Assembly: GCA_003508005.1 (NCBI GenBank)
Contig: DNUE01000062.1
Location: 1 to 24,993, forward strand
Direction of reading: 5' to 3'
Source: Desulfobulbaceae bacterium
GTDB lineage: Bacteria > Desulfobacterota > Desulfobulbia > Desulfobulbales > Desulfobulbaceae
Length of the DNA: 24,993 nucleotides
In this document: piece after piece, positions 1 through 5,910 of the stretch
Layout of the letters: every line of letters begins with the position of its first letter
Numbering within the stretch: position 1 is the stretch's first letter
The notes under the pieces: model-generated
What the model saw: the letters and a program-made list of their open reading frames with translations, nothing else
Told to the model about the DNA's origin: nothing
Database searches by the model: none
Position numbers and translations under genes: made by a program

Positions 1-226
1 CGGAGGGGCAGGCGCGCTGGCACATGCCGCAGACCACGCAGTTGGTGCCCCCGGTCTCCTCGTTTCTAGTCAGTTCGATATGGCCACGGAAACGGGGTTT
101 CATCACCGGAACGAAATGCGGGTACTGCTCGGTGACCACCGGTTTGAAAAATTCCCGGAAGGTGATGTTCAGGCCGACGACAAGGCTCTTGGCGCCGCCA
201 AAGATGTCGCTCCAATATTCGTTCAT
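1..226 (-). CDS. nuoI: NADH-quinone oxidoreductase subunit I (partial, N-terminal 75 residues)
   Basis: Complex I subunit I carries two [4Fe-4S] clusters (N6a/N6b) on the peripheral arm and passes electrons toward NuoB. Only the N-terminus is here; the gene runs off the left edge. The translation starts MNEYWSDIFGG and reaches the first ferredoxin-type motif, with cysteines spaced CxxCxxCxxxCP (CVVCGMCQRACP) in the last visible residues. The start ATG (226-224) overlaps the nuoH stop in an ATGA, the usual sign of translational coupling. It is the sixth visible gene of the nuo operon. The family call is firm from the motif plus position after nuoH; the second cluster cannot be checked in this window. 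Confidence 0.93.
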   Translation of the reverse strand, partial: MNEYWSDIFGGAKSLVVGLNITFREFFKPVVTEQYPHFVPVMKPRFRGHIELTRNEETGGTNCVVCGMCQRACPS

Positions 227-1239
227 ATCAGAATACCTTCAATCTTGATAAAAATGGCCGTTAACAGAAGTATGGCCAAAGAGAAGGGGATGAGCACTTT
301 CCAGGACAGGTTGAGCAGCTTGTAGATCTGGGTGCGGGGATAGGTCCACCGAATCAGGATAATGGTAAAGATCAGCACATAAATTTTCAGCAGGAACCAG
401 CCGACGCCGGACGGAATGAAGGGCAGCGGGGAATCCCAGCCGCCGAGAAAAAGAATCGCCGTCAGGCAGGCCCCGACAACGATGTTCAGATATTCACCCA
501 TCATGAACAGGCCGAAACCCATGGAGCCGTATTCGGTCATATGGCCTGCGACAAGCTCGCTTTCCGCTTCGGCCATGTCAAAGGGGGCGCGGTTGGTCTC
601 CGCCACGGAACAGATGAAAAAGAGGATAAAGGAAACCGGCATGATAATCGCCTGGGCTATCGACTGGCCGACAACGGGAAAAATATTCCAGTTCCAGAAG
701 CCGCCCTTCTGCTGCAGGGCGATCTCTTCCAGGTTCATCGAGCCGGTGAGCATGACAATGGTGATCACGGTGACCAGCATCGGTATTTCGTAGGCGACAT
801 TCTGGGAGACCGAGCGGGCGGCGGAGATCAGCGAGTACTTGTTGTTGGAGGCCCAGCCGCCGAGCAGGATGGCCATCATGCCGATGGAGGCCAGGGCGAA
901 GATCAGCAGCACCGACAGGTCGATGGCGCGGGCATGCAGGGTCTCGGAAAAGGGGATGGCGACCATCGAGGTGATGGCCGGGATCATGGCCAGAACAGGC
1001 GCGACGCGGAAAAGTATGCCATCCACCCCCTGCGGTACAATCAACTGCTTGGTCATCAGTTTGATGCCGTCGGCCAGTGGCTGCCACAGTCCGAACGGTC
1101 CCACTTCCTTGGGGCCGCATCGCCGCTGAATATGGCCGGCCCCTTTTCGCTCGCACCAGCCGAGCCAGGCGGCGTTAACCCCGGCGAACGCCATAATGCC
1201 GATGAGATAGAGAATCGGGCGCCAGATGCTTGTGTCCAT
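223..1239 (-). CDS. nuoH: NADH-quinone oxidoreductase subunit H
   Basis: Integral membrane subunit of complex I that forms part of the quinone chamber and joins the peripheral arm to the membrane arm. The 338-residue product is strongly hydrophobic with about eight membrane segments. It contains the family hallmark AETNRAPFDMAEAESELVAG near residues 210-230 and an N-terminal WCERKGAGHIQRR loop typical of NuoH/ND1. Length fits the family (about 320-350). A Shine-Dalgarno-like AAGGA lies a few bases upstream of the ATG, immediately after the nuoD stop (gap 9 nt). The gene ends in an ATGA overlap with nuoI. It follows nuoD directly, where nuoE, nuoF and nuoG often sit in 14-gene operons; none is present here. 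Confidence 0.96.
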   Translation of the reverse strand: MDTSIWRPILYLIGIMAFAGVNAAWLGWCERKGAGHIQRRCGPKEVGPFGLWQPLADGIKLMTKQLIVPQGVDGILFRVAPVLAMIPAITSMVAIPFSETLHARAIDLSVLLIFALASIGMMAILLGGWASNNKYSLISAARSVSQNVAYEIPMLVTVITIVMLTGSMNLEEIALQQKGGFWNWNIFPVVGQSIAQAIIMPVSFILFFICSVAETNRAPFDMAEAESELVAGHMTEYGSMGFGLFMMGEYLNIVVGACLTAILFLGGWDSPLPFIPSGVGWFLLKIYVLIFTIILIRWTYPRTQIYKLLNLSWKVLIPFSLAILLLTAIFIKIEGILI

Positions 1240-1248
1240 AATTCTTCC

Positions 1249-2367
1249 TTATCGATCGATTTCGGGAATGACCAGGTCCAGGCTGCCCATCACCGCCAGG
1301 GCATCGGCCAGCAGCAAGCCCTCCGACACTTCGCCGAACAGGCTCAGGTTGGAAAAGGACGGGGACCGCAGCTTGAGGCGGTAGGGCCCCTTGTCCCCGT
1401 CACAGACCAGCCGGCAGCCGAAGCTCCCCTTGGATGCTTCCACCGCCGAATAGACATCTACAGCCGGCGGCTTGAGGGTCTTCGGCACCTTGGCCTGATA
1501 GGGGCCGTCCGGCAGCTTGTCCAGCGCCTGTTCAATGATGCGCAGGGACTGCTCGATTTCGTCCATCCGGACCATGTAGCGGGCCATGCAGTCGCCTTCC
1601 GGGTAGTGCGGGATGTCAAAATCAAGTTCCGGGTAGATCGAGTAGGGCTCATGCTTGCGCACGTCGTACTCCACGCCGGAACCTCTGAGCACCGGCCCGG
1701 TGGCGCCGTATTTGCGGCAGGTCTCCGCGGAGATGAAGCCGATGTCCTTGAGCCGCTTGATCAGGATGATGTTGCCGGTGACCAGGTCGCGATACTGGAT
1801 GGGCAACCGGGACCGCAGCCGCTTGACGAACGCCCGTGTGCCGGTGACGAAGTCATCGTCGATGTCGTTGTACACCCCGCCGAAACGGTAATAGCAGTAG
1901 GTCAGGCGGGAACCGGTGACATGCTCGAGCAGGTCCAGGATCTGCTCGCGGTCGTCAAAGGCGTAGAGCAGGGGGGTGAAGCCGCCCAGGTCCATGACAA
2001 AGGCGCCGTACCAAAGGAGGTGACTGGATATCCTGTTGAGCTCGACGGTAATGGTCCTGATGTATTCCGCCCGTTCCGGGACCTCGATGCCGGCGGCCCG
2101 CTCCACGGCCATGCAGTAGCCCTGGTTGAAGGAAAGGGCGGAAAGGTAGTCCAGCCGGGGGGTGTTGGGCATGAACTGGGCGAAGGTCCCGTTCTCGGCC
2201 ATTTTTTCATGCATCCGGTGGATATAGCCCAGCACCGGCTCGGCCTCGACAATATACTCTCCATCCATGGTCAGCTTGACCCGGAGAACGCCGTGCGTGG
2301 CTGGGTGCTGGGGACCGAGATTGAGAATAAATATCTCGTCCGGGGTGCACTGAATCGGGAGGGTCAT
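1249..2367 (-). CDS. nuoD: NADH-quinone oxidoreductase subunit D (49 kDa)
   Basis: Peripheral-arm subunit that with NuoB forms the quinone-binding site; related to the large subunit of NiFe hydrogenases. The 372-residue product has the N-terminal motif LGPQHPATHGVLR near residues 17-29, the family signature by the quinone pocket, and ends LVIPEIDR as is usual for NuoD. Hydrogenase-type nickel ligands are absent, as expected. It is a standalone NuoD, not a NuoCD fusion. Its ATG overlaps the nuoC stop by an ATGA (2364-2367), indicating coupled translation. Length is slightly below many homologues (about 385-415) but the conserved core is complete. Confidence 0.96.
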   Translation of the reverse strand: MTLPIQCTPDEIFILNLGPQHPATHGVLRVKLTMDGEYIVEAEPVLGYIHRMHEKMAENGTFAQFMPNTPRLDYLSALSFNQGYCMAVERAAGIEVPERAEYIRTITVELNRISSHLLWYGAFVMDLGGFTPLLYAFDDREQILDLLEHVTGSRLTYCYYRFGGVYNDIDDDFVTGTRAFVKRLRSRLPIQYRDLVTGNIILIKRLKDIGFISAETCRKYGATGPVLRGSGVEYDVRKHEPYSIYPELDFDIPHYPEGDCMARYMVRMDEIEQSLRIIEQALDKLPDGPYQAKVPKTLKPPAVDVYSAVEASKGSFGCRLVCDGDKGPYRLKLRSPSFSNLSLFGEVSEGLLLADALAVMGSLDLVIPEIDR

Positions 2368-3134
2368 GGCGTAAAATCCTTTAAGAGGGGATGAAAATCA
2401 GCGTCCTCCGGCAACAGGATGGGCACCAGGTAGGGATGGCCCGTGAACTTGATGCCGAAAAAGTCATGGGTTTCGCGTTCGTGCCAGTTGGCGCCGGGAC
2501 AGATGTGAGAAATCGTGGGAACTTCCGGCGCGGACCGGGGAATGCGGGTGCGGACGGCAACCCGGCAAAGCCGGCCGGCGGTAATGGTGTAGTCGTAGAC
2601 CACCTCCATCTGCTCTTCCTTGATCCAGTCAACCCCGGTGACCGCTTCCAGGCTGAACCCGGCCCCGTCGAGGAGCTCTGCGGCAGCCACCACCTGGTCC
2701 GGGGCGCAGAAGACATCCAGGTGGTACCCGCGGGCGGCATAGCTGCGGACCATAACCCCGAACGGCCGGGGTCCTTCGTGCTCCAGCGAGACCGGCGGCT
2801 CATCGCTCTCCGGCTCTTCCGGTTCTTCCGGAGGGGCAGGCTGCGGGGCGGCCTGGCTTTTCACCTTGGCGGCCAGGTCGATGGCGGCGCTTTCCGCCGC
2901 TGTCTCTTCCGTCGGCGAGGGTTTTTTGGGAGCCGCGGCCTCACCTTCCTTTGCCTCGCTCTTGGCCTTGGCCTTGGCTTCCGCTTCGGCCTTTGCCTTG
3001 ATCTCGGCCTCGATCTTCGCCCTGGCATCCGCCCTGTGTTTTTCCCGGGCAGCCTTTTCGGCCTCGCCCTCGGTGGCCTTCTGCTCCGGGAAAAGCTCGA
3101 GGAGCGCCCACTTGGTTTCGCGTAGTATGCTCAT
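2364..3134 (-). CDS. nuoC: NADH-quinone oxidoreductase subunit C with long charged N-terminal extension
   Basis: The C-terminal half (about residues 125-256) is the complex I 30 kDa domain, with the signature WHERETHDFFGIKFTGHP and a closing LLPEDADFHPLLKDF. This subunit supports NuoB/NuoD assembly on the peripheral arm. What is odd is the first ~120 residues: a lysine/glutamate/alanine-rich stretch (repeats of KAEAEAKAKAK type, about residues 25-65), likely a long helix or coiled coil, followed by a proline/glutamate-rich linker (about 95-115). Typical NuoC is about 150-210 residues, so the protein is extended to 256. No in-frame start nearer to the domain has an obvious ribosome site. The gene lies 13 nt after nuoB and overlaps nuoD by 4 nt. 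Confidence 0.92.
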   Translation of the reverse strand: MSILRETKWALLELFPEQKATEGEAEKAAREKHRADARAKIEAEIKAKAEAEAKAKAKSEAKEGEAAAPKKPSPTEETAAESAAIDLAAKVKSQAAPQPAPPEEPEEPESDEPPVSLEHEGPRPFGVMVRSYAARGYHLDVFCAPDQVVAAAELLDGAGFSLEAVTGVDWIKEEQMEVVYDYTITAGRLCRVAVRTRIPRSAPEVPTISHICPGANWHERETHDFFGIKFTGHPYLVPILLPEDADFHPLLKDFTP

Positions 3135-3147
3135 AGGTCAGCCCTGT

Positions 3148-3645
3148 TCAGGTTGGTTCGATTCTGGGCCAGCGACGCTTGCCGGTTATTTTTTCTTCGA
3201 GAAGCATGATGCCCTCGAGAAGGGCCTCGGGTCGCGGGGGGCAGCCGGGGATGTACACATCAACCGGCAGGATTTGATCAGCGCCCTCAACGACGGAGTA
3301 ATTCTTTTCGAACTTGAAGGGGCCGCCGGAGATCGCGCAGTTGCCCAGGGCGATCACCCACTTGGGTTCGGACATCTGGTCATAGAGGGTCTTGACCGCG
3401 GGCGCCAGTTTTTTGGTAATGGTCCCGGCCACGATCATGAGATCCGCCTGCCGCGGCGAGGGGCGAAAGACCTCGGCGCCGAAACGCGATATGTCCCAGC
3501 GGCTTGCGCCGGTTGCCATCATTTCGATGGCGCAGCAGGCCAGGCCGAAGGTCAGGGGCCAGAGCGAGTTGGCCCGGCCGAGCGCCAGCAGTTTATCCAG
3601 CGAGGCGAACTGGACTATTGATGAAGGTACTTTTTCCGTTCCCAC
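3148..3645 (-). CDS. nuoB: NADH-quinone oxidoreductase subunit B
   Basis: Holds cluster N2, the terminal [4Fe-4S] cluster that reduces quinone. Cluster ligands are visible in GLACCAIEMM (tandem cysteines), GNCAISGG and PGCPPRPEA. The start chosen is GTG at 3645: AAAGGAG sits 7 nt upstream (3653-3659), and the resulting N-terminus fits the family length (165 residues). An in-frame ATG at 3666 gives 172 residues but has no recognisable ribosome site. With the GTG start the gene overlaps the 3' end of nuoA by 31 nt. The nuoB Shine-Dalgarno therefore lies inside the nuoA coding sequence. Confidence 0.95.
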   Translation of the reverse strand: MGTEKVPSSIVQFASLDKLLALGRANSLWPLTFGLACCAIEMMATGASRWDISRFGAEVFRPSPRQADLMIVAGTITKKLAPAVKTLYDQMSEPKWVIALGNCAISGGPFKFEKNYSVVEGADQILPVDVYIPGCPPRPEALLEGIMLLEEKITGKRRWPRIEPT

Positions 3646-4022
3646 TCGAATACTCCTTTCATCCATGCGTAGACCACGGCCAGGGCCAGGATGCCGACAA
3701 AGATCAGCACCTCCACCAGGTCGCGGACTACAAATTCGGGGCTGTTGTAGGCAACAGCCACTGGAAATAAAAACAGGACGTCCACGTCAAAGGCCAGAAA
3801 GATCAGGGCGTACTGGTAATAGACAATGCCGAAACGGATCCAGGCGTCACCGATGGGTTCCATGCCGCACTCGACGAACTGGCCGGTCTTGCCGGCGAGG
3901 TTGCGGGTGTGCGAGGAGGGGGAGAGCAGTTTGACGATGATGATGGGGCCGACGCCGAAGAGAAGCGCGCCGACGAGAAAGATTGCAACGTAGACGATAT
4001 TCGTCAGGGTGAGCTGATCCAT
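3615..4022 (-). CDS. nuoA: NADH-quinone oxidoreductase subunit A
   Basis: Small membrane subunit of complex I beside the quinone chamber. The 135-residue product has three membrane segments (about residues 5-25, 60-80 and 90-115) and the conserved loop ECGMEPIGDAWIRFGIVYY plus LAFDVDVLFLFPVA, both NuoA signatures. The start chosen is the internal ATG giving MDQLTLTNIVYVAIF, because GGAGAGG lies 4 nt upstream; a start at 4064 would add 14 residues of unlikely sequence. It is the first gene of the nuo operon. A TTGACA/TATGGT promoter sits about 55 nt upstream. Confidence 0.95.
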   Translation of the reverse strand: MDQLTLTNIVYVAIFLVGALLFGVGPIIIVKLLSPSSHTRNLAGKTGQFVECGMEPIGDAWIRFGIVYYQYALIFLAFDVDVLFLFPVAVAYNSPEFVVRDLVEVLIFVGILALAVVYAWMKGVFEWERKKYLHQ

Positions 4023-4076
4023 GTTGCCTCTCCGGTATGAAAGGGCTGACGGTCTAGCCGCCAAAAAATATCAGAT

Positions 4077-4106
4077 ACCATACTGAAACCCCGCACCCCT
4101 TGTCAA
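4077..4106 (-). promoter_or_regulatory. Sigma70-type promoter of the nuo operon
   Basis: On the minus strand a perfect -35 box TTGACA (4106-4101) is followed after 18 nt by TATGGT (4082-4077, 4 of 6 matches to TATAAT). This places the transcript start near 4070, about 48 nt before the nuoA ATG. Seen by eye only. Confidence 0.6.
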
Positions 4107-4110
4107 CTTG

Positions 4111-4130
4111 AAATGAACCTTCATTCATTT
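4111..4130. promoter_or_regulatory. Operator-like palindrome upstream of the nuo promoter
   Basis: AAATGAA and TTCATTT form a perfect 7-bp inverted repeat around a 6-nt spacer, ending 4 nt upstream of the -35 box of the nuo promoter. Position and symmetry suggest a dimeric regulator site; an AT-rich chance palindrome is possible. Confidence 0.35.
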
Positions 4131-4210
4131 TTTTCAGGGCTTTACCACAACGTGGAGCTTGCATGCCCTGCCGGTTGAGGCCGGAAGCCGGGTTCCGAAA
4201 ATAGGGCAGG

Positions 4211-5416
4211 TCAGATCAGACGGGCCAGCGCCTCCTTGATGCGCTGCATGCCCTTCTGGATCACCTCCATGGAAGTGGCAAAGGAAAAGCGGACAAAGGC
4301 CTCGGCCCCGAAGGCCGCGCCGGGCACACTGGCCACCTTGGCCTCGTCGAGGAAATAATCGGCCAGGGCGACGGAGCCGGTGATCGCCTTGCCCTGAAAG
4401 GATTTTCCGTAATAGGACGAGAAATTGGGAAAGACGTAGAAGGCCCCTTCGGGGTTGACGCAACTGACCCCGGGCACGCTCCGCAGGTCGGCGACGAAGA
4501 AATCGCGTCTGGGAAGAAATGCCTTGAGCATGGTGCCGGGGAAGTCCTGGGGGCCGGTCAGGGCGGCCAGGGCCGCATACTGGGCCGGAGAGCTCGGATT
4601 GGAGGTAGACTGGCTCTGGATTTTGTTCATCGCCTTGATGATCTGCTCCGGTCCCGCGGCGTAGCCGATCCGCCAGCCGGTCATCGCAAAGGACTTGGAC
4701 ACTCCGTTCATGAGCACGGTCTGCTCCTTGAGCCGGGCGTCGACATCCAGGATATGGGGGAGTTTGCCGTCCAGGTAGGTGATCGTTTCGTAGATGTCGT
4801 CGGAGATCACTAGCCAGCCCTGCTCCAGGGCCATCTTGCCGATGGCCTCCAGCGCCCGGGCCGAGAGCAGCGAGCCGGTAGGGTTGGAGGGGCTGTTGAT
4901 GACGATCGCCCGGGTGCGGCCCGTGGCATGGCGGGCGAGGACCTCGGGGTTGAGGTCGAAATTGTCCTTTTCCTCCATGGGGACGATGACCGGCACGCCC
5001 CCGGCCAGTTGGACCATGGGCGGGTAGGACACCCAGTAGGGGGACGGGATCAGCACCTCGTCGCCGGGGTTGAGCACCGCCTGGAACACGTTGTACAGCC
5101 CGTGCTTGCCGCCGCAGCAGATTTGCACCTGCTCCGGCGAATAGTGCCAGCCGTGATCCTCGCGGAAGCGGTCGGCCACGGCCTGCCGCAGTTCCGGGAT
5201 GCCCGGCACGGCGGTGTACCTGGTGTGGCCGTCGTCGATGGCCTTTTTGCCGGCCGCCCGGACATGCTCCGGCGTGTCGAAATCCGGCTCGCCGACACTG
5301 AAGTTGAGGATGTCGGCGCCCGCTGCCTTGAGGGCCTTGGCCTTGGCGTTGACGGCAAGGGTTGGCGAGGGGGCGATCTGGGTGACCCGGCTGGCTAAGG
5401 CGATGGTTGCTGACAT
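4211..5416 (-). CDS. Pyridoxal-phosphate aminotransferase, aspartate aminotransferase type
   Basis: Class I/II fold type I aminotransferase, 401 residues, the usual length. It most resembles the bacterial I-gamma/1b aspartate (and often prephenate or aromatic) aminotransferases. The N-terminus MSATIALASRVTQIAPSPT and SVGEPDFDTPEHV are characteristic. NSPSNPTGS supplies the conserved Asn-Pro-x-Gly of the cofactor site, SDDIYE the Asp/Tyr pair, and NGVSKSFAMTGWRIGY the Schiff-base lysine. RFSFATSMEVI near the end holds the substrate arginine. The ATG at 5416 is chosen because AAGGA lies 7 nt upstream; an open frame continues to 5662 but its residues do not match the family. Substrate cannot be fixed from sequence. 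It points the same way as nuo, but the 188-nt gap with a promoter suggests a separate unit. Confidence 0.92.
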   Translation of the reverse strand: MSATIALASRVTQIAPSPTLAVNAKAKALKAAGADILNFSVGEPDFDTPEHVRAAGKKAIDDGHTRYTAVPGIPELRQAVADRFREDHGWHYSPEQVQICCGGKHGLYNVFQAVLNPGDEVLIPSPYWVSYPPMVQLAGGVPVIVPMEEKDNFDLNPEVLARHATGRTRAIVINSPSNPTGSLLSARALEAIGKMALEQGWLVISDDIYETITYLDGKLPHILDVDARLKEQTVLMNGVSKSFAMTGWRIGYAAGPEQIIKAMNKIQSQSTSNPSSPAQYAALAALTGPQDFPGTMLKAFLPRRDFFVADLRSVPGVSCVNPEGAFYVFPNFSSYYGKSFQGKAITGSVALADYFLDEAKVASVPGAAFGAEAFVRFSFATSMEVIQKGMQRIKEALARLI

Positions 5417-5504
5417 GGCGCTATCCTTATTTTTATATATAGGTAAAGGGAAGACGACGTTATCCTGGTAATTCGCTTCTGCTGTACCTGGTTCAGGTTG
5501 TTTT

Positions 5505-5533
5505 GTCAATCCCGCACTTATTGCGGGATTGAC
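5505..5533. repeat. Perfect 12-bp inverted repeat with 5-nt loop
   Basis: GTCAATCCCGCA (5505-5516) is repeated exactly in inverted orientation at 5522-5533 around the loop CTTAT. No T-run follows on either strand, so it is not a standard intrinsic terminator. It resembles a REP/MITE-type palindromic unit or a regulator site. Confidence 0.8.
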
Positions 5534-5748
5534 GCCGGCAAACTCTGTTGGAAGATGCAATCGCAGCGGCGGATGCGCAGTGTTTTTGTTTTTTGCGAAC
5601 TCACTCATTATGAATTGGCAACAGCAAAGGAGCTGCAAACCCGAGGGGGAGGAATTGTTCATCTCACGGAAAGTATCACTTTGTTCCCCCTCCGCACGGC
5701 AGTTTGGCAGACCATGGCAATATCGGCGATAGTTGTCTATCTTATTGT

Positions 5749-5777
5749 TTGACTGAATAAATTTCTTATGATAAAAT
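5749..5777 (+). promoter_or_regulatory. Sigma70-type promoter for the propeller/MopE gene
   Basis: TTGACT (5749-5754) and TAAAAT (5772-5777) are each one mismatch from consensus and separated by exactly 17 nt. The predicted start near 5784 leaves a leader of about 127 nt before the ATG at 5911. Confidence 0.65.
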
Positions 5778-5910
5778 ATTATATTTCCATGGAATAGCTG
5801 TCATCAGGGCCGGTACGGTTGCATGACCTGGAGAATGCATGGAATGTCCTTCAGATAAATTCGCACTATTTCTATCTTCCTGGATTCCTAGGTAAAAAGG
5901 GGGGCGACAG

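Larger units (their letters stand above)
5417..5910. other. Intergenic region between divergent genes
   Basis: About 490 nt between the minus-strand aminotransferase and the plus-strand surface protein gene. It holds a perfect 12-bp hairpin (5505-5533), an AT-rich TATATATAAAA stretch just upstream of the aminotransferase start, and a strong plus-strand promoter (5749-5777). Short open frames are present on both strands but have no family resemblance or convincing ribosome site. Confidence 0.6.

Noticed and set aside
541..2394. A 617-codon plus-strand open frame opposite nuoH and nuoD
   Set aside because: It is antisense to two certain genes, has biased His/Gly/Asp-rich composition typical of GC-rich shadow frames, and shows no domain.
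5505..5533. The 12-bp hairpin as an intrinsic terminator
   Set aside because: No T-run follows the stem on either strand.
5417..5662. An N-terminal extension of the aminotransferase to 483 residues
   Set aside because: The extra residues do not match the family and the internal ATG has AAGGA at 7 nt; the extension also crosses the palindrome.
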